Source of the DNA: Bradyrhizobium diazoefficiens
GTDB lineage: Bacteria > Pseudomonadota > Alphaproteobacteria > Rhizobiales > Xanthobacteraceae
Direction: 5' to 3'
DNA: 64,000 nt
Assembly: GCF_016599855.1 (NCBI RefSeq)
Contig: NZ_CP067041.1
Location: 1,488,001-1,552,000, forward strand
Positions 11,000 to 21,296 of this stretch are shown here, piece after piece. Under the pieces are notes generated by a model. It was not told where the DNA came from, searched no databases, and saw only the letters and a program-made list of their open reading frames with translations. Position numbers and translations under genes: made by a program. Each line of letters begins with the position of its first letter. Position 1 is the first letter of the stretch.

Positions 11000-11320
11000 C
11001 CTGATGACCACGCAAGATCCACACGCCACTTGCAATTCTCGATAACGAACGCGGTCTCCCGCCCGGTGTCAAGCCGGTAGCCGTGCCCGGCTTGATGTTG
11101 CATCCAGACACATTCGAGTTTCCTGTCATTCTGGAGACCGCCGCGGGAGGCTGAGTTGAGAACGTCGTCCGTGGCGACCCGACCTCGGAATCGGCTTTCA
11201 TCGCGGCTGCTCGGCTGCTGGTCGAGCGCAGTGCTCTTGCGATCAGTTCGGCGTGCGGCTTCTCTATCCGTCATCAGCGAGCAGTGGCCGCATCGATCGA
11301 AGTTGTGCCCCTCCGCATAG
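11000..11320 (+). pseudogene. Truncated copy of the racemase-family gene
   Basis: In shifting frames this encodes the first ~100 residues of the gene at 8748 (ILDNERGLPPGVKP, HPDTFEFPVILET, RGDP.SESAFIAAARLLVER, CGFSIRHQRA). A frameshift follows the first six codons and an in-frame TGA replaces a Trp codon near 11152. Homology stops at about 11315. Confidence 0.85.
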
Positions 11321-11965
11321 CGCTAATGCTTGAACAGGAGGAACTTACTCCCGTGCATAGGATTGCTGCAGCACGAGGCCCGGCATTCCCGATTCGGGAC
11401 CGGGATCTCGCGGACACGGTTTTGCATCAGTCGCTTGAGGATGGTCAATCCGGCAATTGGTCGGATCGCCAGCGGTGCCGGCCTGCTCGTCACTCGTAGA
11501 CTGCATCAAGCAATTCTTGAGGAACGACCACTCGATCATCAGCAAAGGCCTCAACAGCGCATGGCTAGGTCGATGATCGCGGCCAGGCGCGAATGGAATA
11601 TGTCGGTAATCGTTCCTCAAGGGATCACGACGCGCGATCAAAGACTGCAGATGCAATAGTCGAGTACCCACTCGTTACGTCGCTCGCGACTGAGACGACA
11701 GTCGAGGCGCACAGTTCTCGTCTTGGGGCATGGCACGGGGTTTACCTTCTGCTAGTGAGCGCAGAACATCACTACATCAACGAAGTTAGGTGTTTAAGAT
11801 TGCAATGATCTCGCGACGAGCCGTTGGCTGCCGCGCGCTGGGCGACCCCTAATATCTGGTGGGCGGCAGCGTTGTCGGGCGTCTCGCTTTCAAGAAGCAG
11901 ATTTGCAATAACCGTTTCACGCCTTTCTCTCGCTTGTTCACCAATCTGAACATAATGCATCCGAG
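11321..11965. other. No supportable gene
   Basis: Open frames on both strands are short, mutually overlapping and without family resemblance. By position this replaces the C-terminal part of the second racemase copy, so it is probably deletion or insertion debris. Confidence 0.4.
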
Positions 11966-11989
11966 GTGACGCTCTATGGAGCCAAAACA

Positions 11990-13165
11990 ATGATGATCAG
12001 GAAAGGGCCGCAGGCATTCCCGCGAACAGAGTACCTGCGGAGGCTTGCCGCGCTAAAAACGGAAATGGCACAACACGACCTCGATGCGCTCGTCGTGACC
12101 GACGGCTCGAACATTACTTACCTCACGGGCTATACCGCCAAGTCGCCCAACGATCCGAAAGGACTAGTGGTTTCGATCCACGAAAAGGAACCGACGTTCA
12201 TCTTGCGTAAGATGGACGTACCGGCAGCTCTGCACCAGACCTTCGTTGAACGCGACAAGGTAATCGCCTATCCGGAAGCGCTCGTGGGCACCCTTGGCAT
12301 GGATGGCTACGACGCATTGATCAATTTCCTTTTCGAAGTTGGTCTGGCAAACCGCGGCGTGGGGCTCGAACTGGGCGCCCTGTCGGCGCATTCGGCGGAG
12401 AAGTTCAAAACGCGACTGCCGCAAGCGAGGATCGTGGACTGCACCGGCACGGTAACCTGGATCCGAATGATCAAGTCTGATCTGGAGATTTCCTTCATGA
12501 AGGAGGCGGCCGCTATCACGGATAAGGGAATCATGCGTGCCGCGGAAGTGATACGCCCTGGGCTGCGGGAAGCTGACGCGATCGCCGAGATCCTGGCAAC
12601 CCTGGTGCGCGGCGCCAATGGCAAGCCTGGAACGATGATCGAAATCCCGTACTTGTGCTCCTCGCCGCGTACCGGAACAAGCCACATTACGTGGAGTGAG
12701 GATGTCTTCCGCGAAGGTTCGCAAACAAACCTTGAGATCTCAGGGGTCCGCCATGGTTACACCGCCCCGATCAGCCGCACCTTCTCCATCGGCAAACCCT
12801 CCGACCGACTACGCCGCGTACATGAGGCTCAGGCTGCCGGCCTCGAGGCTGCGCTAGCCACCTTTCGCGCGGGGCGCACATGCGGCGACGTCGCCGAAGC
12901 GACCTATCGCGCGATCGAGAAGCTGGGTTTCAAGAAAGAGTCACGCGCGGGCTACCCCGTTGGGATTGATTGGACGGAGCGAACCGCCAGTATAAACGTG
13001 GGCGATAAGACAGTGCTGAGGCCGAACATGACCTTTCATGTGCATTTGGGCAATTGGGCTATCGAGGAGGACTTTGGCTACGCCATCAGCGAGTGCATTC
13101 GGGTAACCGAGAACGGCGTCGAAGTGTTGACGACTGCTCCACGAAAGCTTTTTGAGCTTAGCTAG
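11990..13165 (+). CDS. DoeA-like creatinase-fold hydrolase (M24 family)
   Basis: This 391-residue pita-bread-fold protein has the creatinase N-terminal domain (about 1-135, with NITYLTGYTAKSPN) and the M24 catalytic-type domain. The best resemblance I recognise is to ectoine hydrolase DoeA/EutD: SPRTGTSHITWSEDVF, LEISGVRHGYTAPISRTF, a TGY/AGYPVGIDW-type loop and the final PRKLFEL. The metal-binding Asp residues of true aminopeptidases are not where expected (GYTAPISRT instead of GY.SD..RT), as in creatinase and DoeA. Start chosen at 11990 because the decayed copy at 9710 begins at the same codon. An EctB/DoeD-like aminotransferase lies at 24.1 kb. Hydrolysis of a cyclic amidine or similar substrate is inference. 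Confidence 0.85.
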   Translation: MMIRKGPQAFPRTEYLRRLAALKTEMAQHDLDALVVTDGSNITYLTGYTAKSPNDPKGLVVSIHEKEPTFILRKMDVPAALHQTFVERDKVIAYPEALVGTLGMDGYDALINFLFEVGLANRGVGLELGALSAHSAEKFKTRLPQARIVDCTGTVTWIRMIKSDLEISFMKEAAAITDKGIMRAAEVIRPGLREADAIAEILATLVRGANGKPGTMIEIPYLCSSPRTGTSHITWSEDVFREGSQTNLEISGVRHGYTAPISRTFSIGKPSDRLRRVHEAQAAGLEAALATFRAGRTCGDVAEATYRAIEKLGFKKESRAGYPVGIDWTERTASINVGDKTVLRPNMTFHVHLGNWAIEEDFGYAISECIRVTENGVEVLTTAPRKLFELS

Positions 13166-13189
13166 ATGTGGAGCCTCAAGGGGCGAGAT

Positions 13190-13935
13190 TGCGGCTATCG
13201 CCGGCCGTTTACCTTATGGGGCGGCGGGGCGAGCCATCCGGGTATCAACCGGATCCAGTAGCTCTATCCGGAGGAAGGGGTCACCGTCCGCAAACGGCGG
13301 GCTCGCCGGAAGGCTCCGGGCACCCGGATCCAGATCCTGGTCGAGGCGAGGCCCAACGCCCTCTGGTCGCTGGACTTCGTCCACGACCAGTTCGGCAACG
13401 GACATCGCTTCCGTGTCCTTCGATGAAGTGACCAAGGAGTGTCTGGGGACGATTCCGGATACGTCGATTTCGGGGAGGCGCGTTGCCCGCGAACTCACGG
13501 CAATCGTCGAGCGACGGGGGCAAGTCAGGAATGATCGTGTCTGATCATGGCACCGAGTTCACCTGCAACGCCATGCTTACCGGGAGCAAGGATACGGTCG
13601 TCGACTGACACTGCATCGCGCCGGGAAAGCCGATGCAGCACGGCTCATCGAGAGCTTTCAACGGCCGGATGCGCGATTAACTGCTCAATGCGATCCTATT
13701 CTTCGACCTTGACGACGCCCGCGGCAGAATTACTGGTCGCCGACTACAATCTCCGGCGGCCGCACTCGTCACTGAACTATCTCACCCCGCTGGCCTATGC
13801 CGCCCACCTCACCGCAACGGATGATCGGCTGCGCAACCTCGACCAGTTCCACCGATCGTCCGTTGCTCCGCCCCGCGTCACTTTGGCGTACAAACCCCGA
13901 GAGTCTAACCGCTGCTGGATGAAAATGCAGTGACA
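13190..13935 (+). pseudogene. IS3-family transposase (orfB) remnant
   Basis: Fragments of an IS3 OrfB integrase core are readable: VRKRRARRKAPG and NALWSLDFVHDQFGNGHRF near 13290-13400, where the first catalytic Asp lies. The C-terminal VADYNLRRPHSSLNYLTPL at 13738-13793 holds the usual NxxRPHSSL motif. Many frameshifts separate the parts, and no OrfA is recognisable. Confidence 0.8.
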
Positions 13936-14445
13936 GATCATTGGGTGTATAAGCCTTGCTGTTCGAGGCCGAGCCGCTCGTACGCCATGCGGGAGGCGAG
14001 CGGCTTGTAGCACGATATGGTTGCCTGAGCGCCGCGTCGGCTGCCAAGCTATCGCGATCAACTCGATGTCAGGCGTCACCTACTCTGTGAGCAGGAGCGC
14101 GAAATTTAGATGGCCGGCGCTCCTTAAAAGACCTGACCGCCCGTAAATCTCTATCAGTCGAGGGTCGCGCATTTCCGGCCTCGGGGATCGCTAAGGAAAC
14201 GCGATCAGCTCGCGAACCAGAAGCCAATGCTGACATCATCCACCGTAAGCAGCAGCCCAATCGAGAGCTTTGCCCCCGCTCTGCCGCGGCTCAATCCTGC
14301 TACGCGCCAACACCGCCTCCTCAAATATCAATGCGTTTCCTTCTTACCATAATAGGTAGGGAGTTGATTCAGGTTTGCTGCGGTACAGTCAGCAACTCGC
14401 CGTGGGGCCATGACGTAGCCCCTCCCGATAAGGAGAGGTAAAACA

Positions 14446-15144
14446 ATGAAAAGCGTAGTTAGTCCGTGGCGCGTCTCACGACACCTTCAAGTACATGACG
14501 ACGACGCCGCTCAAAAAGGCATAAAGTTTTTGATAGGATTCGATTTCCATGAGTATGTCTTGATCACACGGGCCACTCCAACAAAGAGCCCAACAAATCC
14601 GAACTTTCGACTAGATCGCTCGCAAATTGAAGCAGGCGAGGGTTATTGGATCATGGGCGTCGATAAGAACAACGATGTCATAGGTGTAGAGGCTGCCCGA
14701 CTGTACCGACTTTCGCACAGCAACTTCGCAGAACATCTCGAATCGCTGAAGGCGTTTTACGCTGACCCGACCAGACATGCACATCCTCAAGACCGCTGTA
14801 TTTGCACAGCACCAGCCGCGAAGAAGATCACCGGGAAAGTAGCCTATCACGGAGACCTCTGGGTCCGCAGAGACTTTAGAGGACAGGGCATACGCCGCAT
14901 TATTACACGAATAACACACGCGGCTTCTTTTGCCTTGTGGGCTCCTGAATACTTATGTGCGCTTGTAGCGCGCTGGACCTTGGACAAGGGCCTCGACGAT
15001 ATGCTTCATCATGAAGCTGGTGGCGCGATATTGCGGTTGGTGGAAGACAATGTCGTGGAGGACAATTGGCTTTCTTGGCTAACCGGTGAGGAATTGAGGA
15101 GCCGGTTAGATCGCCACGATAAAACCAATCTTTTCGCCCCGTAA
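14446..15144 (+). CDS. GNAT-like acetyltransferase, orphan
   Basis: This 232-residue protein has no named family I recognise with certainty. Residues about 138-165 (GDLWVRRDFRGQGIRRIITR) fit the GNAT acetyl-CoA motif A (R-x-x-G-x-G/I-R followed by a helix). The flanking regions give a beta strand before the motif and a short C-terminal domain. A strong AAGGAGAGG ribosome site lies just before the ATG at 14446. It stands alone between an IS3 relic and an IS66 element, with no partner gene. An N-acyltransferase role is plausible; the substrate is unknown. Confidence 0.65.
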   Translation: MKSVVSPWRVSRHLQVHDDDAAQKGIKFLIGFDFHEYVLITRATPTKSPTNPNFRLDRSQIEAGEGYWIMGVDKNNDVIGVEAARLYRLSHSNFAEHLESLKAFYADPTRHAHPQDRCICTAPAAKKITGKVAYHGDLWVRRDFRGQGIRRIITRITHAASFALWAPEYLCALVARWTLDKGLDDMLHHEAGGAILRLVEDNVVEDNWLSWLTGEELRSRLDRHDKTNLFAP

Positions 15145-15149
15145 TTGTC

Positions 15150-15870
15150 GCCCACAGAACCAAGCGGTACTTGAAGCTGGTGTGCAGCCGCGCAAATGTG
15201 CCTTAATGCACGTTTTGCAGCGTCAAAGACATTACTGTTCTCATCCCAGCTTCAGCCTTGCTGGGTTGCTAGACGACAAGGCGTCCTCTCAAGTAGGTTG
15301 CCGAGTCCGCGCAGATCCGTGCCCAACACGATCATGAGTCAGAGGGGCCGAGAGCCCCTAGGAGCTGCACGCAATCGACGTTGTGTTGGCTGCGCGACTA
15401 GGGACTCGAGAGATCGCCCAGCGTGACGCGCGTCGGATCATCTCTCGTGCCGCTGGGCCTTGCGGGAGGTAGACAATTTGTAGACACCCATGGCGCAGCG
15501 CGCGAGTATCCAGCTCGCAGCGTTAGGTGAGTATCAAGGCGCTCTGATTATCCGAGCCAGATCATAGAGCACTTGCAATCGGCCAGCAACGCGCAACTAG
15601 GCGAGGTCAGCGAGGCAGGTCTGAAGCGTGGCATGAGCGTACCACCATTCGGACGCTTCGTCCGAATATCTGCGCCATCCGTTGCACTCGGTTCAGTATT
15701 TTATTTTATGAGCATGTGCCGAGAAATTCATGATCACAATATCCGAGCGTGACGTAAGACTACTGCGTACAGTGGCCAGGCAAATCATCGTGTTTCGGAC
15801 AATACGATGATGCTCAAGGTTAGTGAGGGATACAGCCAGTTTCGCATAGATCAGGACGAAAGCTGGGTCC
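15150..15870. other. No supportable gene
   Basis: About 0.7 kb between the GNAT-like gene and the IS66 left end. Only short open frames of unlikely composition occur (for example 15196-15426). No repeat or promoter that I could defend was seen. Confidence 0.45.
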
Positions 15871-15929
15871 GATCGTAAGCATCCGGTGAAGGCCGCGGTT
15901 TGAGCGGTTGCGGATCCCCGGTCGGCCGG

Positions 15930-16506
15930 TCAGGCGGCGCGCTTTGCGGCGGCGGCCTTCCAGTTCCAGGGCAGCAGCTGGTCGAGGTTGCGGATGTTGT
16001 GATCGTTGATGCGGGCGAGGACGTCGGCGAGCCAGGCGTACGGATCGATGTCGTTGAGCTTGGCAGTCTGGATCAGTGTGTACATGACGGCGCTCGCCGC
16101 CGCGGCCGGCGAACAGCCAGGCCTTGCGGCCGAGCGCGATGCCGCGCAGCTCGCGCTCGGCGGCGTTGTTGGTGAGGCAGATCCGGCCGTCGGAGAGGAA
16201 GCGCGCGAATACCTCCCAGCGCTTAAGCATGTAGTCCATGGCCTTGGCGACGTCGGAGTGCCGCGAGAGCCTGGCGCGTTCGGTGCGCATCCAGGTCTGC
16301 AGATTGGCAAGCAGAGGCGCAGCGCGCACGCCCGTTCGGCAAGCCGCTCGGTCGCCGGCCGACCGTTGATCTCGCGCTCCACGTCGAAGATCGCGTCGAT
16401 GCGCTTCACCGCCTCGAACGCCATCGGCGCGATCGCCGCAAGCTTGCCGCGTGCCTTGGCGGTGACGTCGGCGAGCACGAAGAACTTGCGCCGCGCATGC
16501 GCCCAG
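15930..16506 (-). pseudogene. tnpC: IS66 tnpC, C-terminal exon part
   Basis: The minus strand encodes the C-terminal ~190 residues of the IS66 transposase, beginning SWAHARRKFFVLADVT just after the intron insertion point. It ends with the tail LIQTAKLNDIDPYAWLADVL and NIRNLDQLLPWNWK. A frameshift near 16320 moves the middle (the LTNNAAERELRGIALGR block with catalytic Glu) into another frame. The N-terminal part of the gene lies beyond the intron. Confidence 0.85.
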
Positions 16507-17122
16507 CTTGCGTCAGGATAAGTCCTGGAAAGGAGGATGAATGTAGTCAGAAACCTTTCGTCGTGACCCAGAGGGTTCGACGCCCTCCCGGAAAAGGCGG
16601 AGCCCGCCAGCCGGAAGCGAGTCTTCCGTGGGCGATGGCAACATCGCTCGTGAAGCGTAGACAGCGGGTACCGAAGCCCTGTGGCAAGCCTCGAAATCAT
16701 GGTCGTGCTGAAGCCTTCGCCGTGTTGGGTCCGGGGGCAGCACCGGGAAAGCCGCTATGGTCAGGCTTACCGGTTCGGCCGGGGTCTCTGAGCAGGGCAA
16801 AGGTACGGGATGGGTCACCAGGAAACCTGAGAGATCCCGTTTGTGCCCACATGGAAAGCCGGCGCGGAGCACCGGCCTCAACAACGCTCCAGGCCCGATG
16901 TCCCGACTTGGCGAGCATCGGGAGCGCGCACGCGAACACGAAGTACCAGGGCATGTGGACTCCGGAGGCGAAGACATAAGCTGACGGACATGCGCGGCGG
17001 GAAGTCGTAGCGGCTTCGTAGTACCGAGGAAGGCGGGGAACTGGGCTCACTGGGACCCGCTGGAGGAAAGGGAGTCGCCACGCGTTAAGACCCATTGACG
17101 AGAAACACGGGAGGGAACGCTG

Positions 17123-18185
17123 AGTCCCGCAAACCTGTCAACGAAACGACAATGGATAGCCGATCTGGCGAGGAAACATCCCGAGCGGGTGCTGACCTCG
17201 TTGCATCACCTGATTGACCGTGAATGGATGCTCAAGGCCTATCGCCTGACGCGCAAGGATGGCGCGCCCGGCATCGACGGCATGACGGCGACGGATTATG
17301 AGGCGAAACTGGAGGGCAATCTCGATGATCTCCTGGCGCGCATCAAATCCGGCCGTTACATCGCGCCGCCGGTGCGACGGCACTACATCCCGAAGGCGGA
17401 TGGGACCGAACGGCCACTGGGCATCCCGACATTGGAAGACAAGGTGGCGCAGCGGGCGGTTCTCCTGCTGCTGGAGCCGATCTACGAGGCGGATTTCTTA
17501 CCGTGCTCGTACGGCTTCCGACCGGGGCGGTCGGCCCATGAGGCCCTGCACGCGCTACGTAGTACGTGCTGGATGAATGGTTCGAGCAGGTGGCGCGACC
17601 GCGACTCAAGGGACGGTGCCAACTGGTCCGATACGCTGATGATGCGGTGATCGCCTTTGAGGACCACCTGTCCGGCAAGCGATTGCTGAACGTGTTGGCC
17701 AAGCGGCTTGGTCGGTATGGGCTTCAACTCCATCCGACCAAGACCCGCTTCGTAGACTTCCGGTTCAAACGCCCCGATGGGCCTCATCCCGCGACGGCGG
17801 GGACCACATTCAACTTCCTTGGCTTCACCCATGTGTGGGGGCAATCGAGGAAGGGTAAGAATGTCGTCCGACAGATAACGGCGAAAGACCGTTACCCCGC
17901 GCGCTGGCTTCCGTGACGGAATGGTGTCGGCTCAACCTGCATCGTCCGTTCCGGGAGCAGCACGCGCATCTGTCGCGGGTGATCCGGGGACACTGCGCCT
18001 ACTACGGCATCTCCGGCAACGGCCGACGGATCAGATGGCATCACCACCAGCTCACACGGATATGGAAGAAATGGCTCGCACGGCGTGGCCGCCACAGCAA
18101 TCTGCCGTGGTCGCGCTTCCGGGCCATGCTCGCGCGACATCCGCTGCCGTCAGCCAAGATCGTCCATCAATATGCCGTATCGTGA
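17123..18185 (+). pseudogene. ltrA: Group II intron reverse transcriptase/maturase, broken
   Basis: The frame opens near 17123 (STKRQWIADLARKHPERVLT) and shows RT domain 0/1 blocks (RKDGAPGIDGMTATDY, PKADGTERPLGIPTLEDK, YGFRPGRSAHEALHALR). At about 17563 a deletion removes roughly 80 codons (RT domains 2-4) and shifts the frame. Translation resumes at VLDEWFEQ and includes the catalytic YADD box (RYADDAVIAF, about 17620-17650). Another frameshift near 17900 precedes the thumb/maturase part (HLSRVIRGHCAYYGI, WKKWLARRG). No obvious HNH endonuclease domain follows. The protein cannot be functional as read. Confidence 0.9.
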
Positions 18186-18202
18186 GCGAAGCTTACGCGT
18201 GA

Positions 18203-18236
18203 AGAACCGGATGCGGGTAATCCGCTCGTCCGGGTC
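18203..18236 (+). ncRNA. Group II intron domain V
   Basis: A 34-nt hairpin with the domain V layout: lower stem, two-nt bulge (TCG side), upper stem GCGG/CCGC and a GTAA-type loop. At the position of the usual AGC catalytic triad I read AAC, opposite a G, which suggests a damaged active site. It is followed at once by the domain VI hairpin. Confidence 0.75.
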
Positions 18237-18275
18237 TGTGAGGGGCGGGGATGGCAACATCCCCGCCTACTCGGC

Positions 18276-19274
18276 AGCCGGCCTCGGTGATCGGTCCCGG
18301 CTTGCGGCCTGCCTCATACAGCCGGTTGAAGCCGGCATAACAGTCGGCCTGCAGGATCCCGCGGTAGCCGTGCAGGTGGCGCTCGGCGTGCTCGCCAGCG
18401 CGGTCGCGCGAGTAGAAGAACACGGCCGCCGGGGGATCGCGCCCGCCGAACGGGCGGTCGTCGCGCCTAGACCCAGGCCCGTCCGGTCGCGGTCTTGCCC
18501 TTCGCCTACACCGGCACCGGCCTCTCGTCGCCGTGCACCCGCGAACACATGCGCGCGGATCAGCTCATGCAGCGGCCGCAGCAGCGCGGCGCAGCCGCCG
18601 ACCTGGTCCGCCAATGTGGACAGGCTCAGCTCGACGCCTTCGCGCGCATAGCGCTCCGACTGGCGGTTGAGCGGCTGGTGCTGCCCATACTTCTCGAACA
18701 GGATCATCGCCAGCAGGCTCGGGCCGGCGAAGCCGCGCGGCAGCAGGTGGAACGGCGCTGGCTTCTGAGTACTCTTCTCGCAGTCCTGGCAGGTGAACTT
18801 CTCTCGCACGTACTGCACCACCTTCCACTGCCGCGGCACCACTTCCAGTGTCTCGGTGACGTCCTCGCCGAGCTTGGCGAGCTTGTGCGAGCCGCAGCAG
18901 GCGCAGGCGGCGGGACCGGGCAGTACCACCCGCTCCCGCGGCAGATGCGCCGGGAACGGCTTGCGTGCCGACTTGCGGCGCGTGAAGGCGCGCACCTGCG
19001 TGCTCGCCGCCGCCTTCTCTGCTGCCACCTCCTCCTCGGTGGCGGCGGCCTCAATCTCCTCGAGCTGCAGCTCCATCTGATCGATCAGCCGCGCCGTCCG
19101 CTCGCGGCTCGGCCCGTACAGCTCGCGACGCATCTTCTCGATCGCCAGCCGCAGATGCGCTATCAGCGCCTCCGTGCTCGACGCTTCCGCGCGCGCCTGC
19201 GCCAGCTCGGCGCGGCGAGCGCGTACGAGCTGCGTCAGAGCATCGATATCGTCGGGAAGAGAATCATCGTCCAT
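18276..19274 (-). pseudogene. tnpC: IS66 tnpC, N-terminal part
   Basis: The start at 19274 (MDDDSLPDDIDALTQLVRAR) opens the coiled-coil N-terminus typical of IS66 TnpC. It is followed by the zinc-finger-like CACCGSHKL...CQDCE region and the EKYGQHQPLNRQSERYAREG block. A frameshift near 18530 shifts the reading frame before FFYSRDRAGEHAERHL and LQADCYAGFNRLYEAG. The coding part stops at the intron boundary near 18276. Confidence 0.85.
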
Positions 19275-19355
19275 GTCGATGATGGAATCACAAGCCGCGT
19301 TGATTGTGATCCATCCATCACACGCCGATTCACAATGCCGCACTCAGCCTGCCGC

Positions 19356-19690
19356 TTACGGTTGCCAGGTCTGCTGCGGCAGCCGCCAGTCGATGCCTTC
19401 CAGCAGGTAGCCGAGCTGGGCTGGGGTGATCGTGACGACGCCATCAGCCGGCGACGGCCAGAGGAAACGACCGCGCTCCAGCCGCTTGGCATAGAGCGAC
19501 ATGCCCAACCCATCGTGCCAAAGAATCTTGATCAGCTTGCCGCTCTTGCCGCGGAACACGTAGAGGTCTCCGCCGTGCGGGTCGCGCTGAAGGCTTCCTG
19601 CACCAGCACGGCCAGCGAGTTCATGCCGCGGCGCATGTCGGTGTGGCCGGTCGCAATCCACACCCGCATGCCGGGCGGAATCGGGATCAT
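19356..19690 (-). pseudogene. tnpB: IS66 tnpB, frameshifted
   Basis: The N-terminal part (IPIPPGMRVWIATGHTDMRR) and the rest (QRDPHGGDLYVFRGKSGKLI through LEGIDWRLPQQ) lie in different frames, with the shift near 19590. The family's IKILWHDG and LERGRFLWP blocks are clear. It ends 82 bp before the tnpC start and overlaps tnpA by about 4 bp, the normal IS66 layout. Confidence 0.85.
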
Positions 19691-20115
19691 CGCGGCCGTC
19701 CATCGGCCAGCGCCGCGACTGCCGCCTTCAGCGTCCCCGCATCGACCGCGCCGGTGATCCGCATTCGCGCCCCGGCCGCAAACTCGATCTCGATCGCTCC
19801 GCCGCCGGCCGGCCTGACCGGACCAGGCGTTGCCCCCGATTCCGGCACCACCATCGCTGGTGCGAAGCCAATCTGTTGCCCGGTGGCATCCTTCGGCTCG
19901 GGCTGAAACGACCGCCGCCATCGCAGCAGCAACGACCGCGAAACGCCGTATCGCCGCGCCGTCGCTGCGACCTGGCGCGGCGCCCGTAAGCTCTCCAGGA
20001 CGATCTTGAGCTTCTCATCCTCGGACCAGCGTCGGCGCCGGCCCGTCTCAACCACTTCAAGCCGCTCAACCTGGGCACTGCGCTTATCACTGTCCATAAG
20101 GACAGTTCTCAACAC
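19687..20115 (-). CDS. tnpA: IS66 tnpA (accessory protein)
   Basis: This 142-residue protein has an N-terminal helix-turn-helix (RRRWSEDEKLKIVLESLRAP, then ARRYGVSRSLLLRWRR) and the C-terminal IEIEFAAGARMRITGAVD block typical of IS66 OrfA/TnpA. The frame is intact. The true start may be a later ATG at 20094 (MDSDKRS). Its partner genes are broken. Confidence 0.85.
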   Translation of the reverse strand: MLRTVLMDSDKRSAQVERLEVVETGRRRRWSEDEKLKIVLESLRAPRQVAATARRYGVSRSLLLRWRRSFQPEPKDATGQQIGFAPAMVVPESGATPGPVRPAGGGAIEIEFAAGARMRITGAVDAGTLKAAVAALADGRPR

Positions 20116-20179
20116 CGCGCCTCACTCAGCAAGGCGGTCTCCGCCGTACGGATACGTACGATCAATAGAATCGTGGCAT

Positions 20180-21039
20180 CTCGAACCGATTCGCCTCTAG
20201 CGAACGCGGGCTAACGCTGAGTGGGCGCACGGGTCCTCTAATAATAGAAACGAGTTGCTTATTGAATCTACAGGCACAAGACCTTGTGCTCGCTACAAAT
20301 CGGCTGGCCAGCTCTTCATAGGGGGCGTTTGGGCGGCGCTGCTACAATCGCGTCTGTGCGCGCTCTACCCCTGTTTGAATTGGTAGCTGTCCGAGCGTCC
20401 CAGCGAGTGGTTTACTTCGTTTCGAACAAGAGGTTTGATCGAGGTGTCCGCAAGATTTGTACGATAACGTCGGTTCGGCACGATTCCACCAAGCTCACGG
20501 TTCGTGTCGACCGGTTGAGTGCGTATTTTGCACAAATCAGAAATGGAGAACGAACTGCAGTGGACGATCACTCTTTCTATAGCCGTCGTCCGACCAGACG
20601 CTTTGGAAATACCATTCGCCGCATCTAGTTCGGTGCAGCCTGCGAGCCGGTCTCACTGGTCTCAGGACACTTGCTACACTTGCTTTGGGGAATGACTCAG
20701 TGGTGTGCCGACCGGATATAATCGATTTCGTGCAATGCTCCTATCTAGGCGCCGACGATCGTCAGCTGAGCACTTGCTGGCGCGATCAAGCCATTGAGAG
20801 GCATGGGTCATTGCGCTGGTTCTGCGCACGAACGCGGCTAAAGTGTGATGTCCCGACATCGCTAGAAGCATTTGCCCCTGGAAAAGTACTGTGCGCATGC
20901 GCGCCTTTAGTCGTCTGCTTTGCGAAACTTCCCGGCAGGCGGCATTCTCTCGCTGCTCGGATCTCAAGCCTCCGCTTTCATCGCAGCGTGGCTGGCCAGC
21001 GAATTCGATCGCATGCGGCACAAGGGCTGACGATCGGCT
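20180..21039. other. No supportable gene
   Basis: The stretch holds several mid-size open frames (20284-20628 plus, 20674-21021 minus) without recognisable family blocks, good ribosome sites or conserved copies. I treat it as decayed sequence next to the carboxyltransferase relic that follows. Confidence 0.45.
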
Positions 21040-21190
21040 TGGCTTTCGAAGGAAGGAGATGCCGTCCTCGGCTCCGTCGCAGTATTACAGGAAAAGGGCC
21101 CCGGAGCTCTATGCCAACGGCAAGGCTGTATCGATTGCGCGGATGTTCGGGATCGACAACGTTATCGATGCCACCGAGATGCGACCGTAG
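21040..21190 (+). pseudogene. Acyl-CoA carboxyltransferase C-terminal relic
   Basis: The frame ending at the TAG near 21190 reads QYYRKRAPELYANGKAVSIA, then GIDNVIDATEMR. This resembles the C-terminal GKA..A....IDDVIDPA.TR end of biotin-dependent carboxyltransferase subunits (AccD5/PccB type). Upstream sequence is not recognisable. It lies about 100 bp before the CoA-transferase gene, so an acyl-CoA pathway may once have continued here. Confidence 0.5.
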
Positions 21191-21296
21191 ATGAAGGTGG
21201 TCTGCGCTCTTTCCAGTGCTGCTCACTCTCGCGGCGATCTGCTCACGACTCCCATCGGATAGCCGACGATCTTCGGAGTATCTGTATGGACAGAAA

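Larger units (their letters stand above)
16508..18270 (+). mobile_element. Degenerate group II intron (antisense within IS66 tnpC)
   Basis: A 5' end of the type TTGCGTCAGGATAAGTCC follows the IS66 sequence, and a reverse-transcriptase ORF relic lies at 17.1-18.2 kb. The 3' end has a recognisable domain V hairpin (18203-18236) and a domain VI hairpin (GGGGCGGGGAT/ATCCCCGCC with a bulged-A-like ctAc). IS66 coding sequence resumes directly after. Exact ends are uncertain by about 10 nt. The intron is in opposite orientation to the transposase gene, so splicing could not restore tnpC mRNA. Confidence 0.85.
15875..20159 (-). mobile_element. IS66-family element with nested group II intron
   Basis: The element reads tnpA-tnpB-tnpC on the minus strand. 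Putative terminal inverted repeats are GTAAGCATCCGGTG at 15875 and its imperfect complement ending ...ACGGATACGTAC at 20159. Without the ~1.76-kb intron the element is about 2.5 kb, normal for IS66. Flanking 8-bp sequences do not match, so a target duplication is not visible. tnpC and tnpB are frameshifted and tnpC is split by the intron, so the element is dead. Confidence 0.75.

Noticed and set aside
11725..11745. TGGCACGGGGTTTACC upstream of the DoeA-like gene as a sigma-54 promoter
   Set aside because: The -12 element has AC instead of GC, and no NifA site is found.
18495..19757. 420-residue plus-strand open frame
   Set aside because: Antisense shadow of IS66 tnpC and tnpB; Leu/Arg/Gln-rich with no domain.
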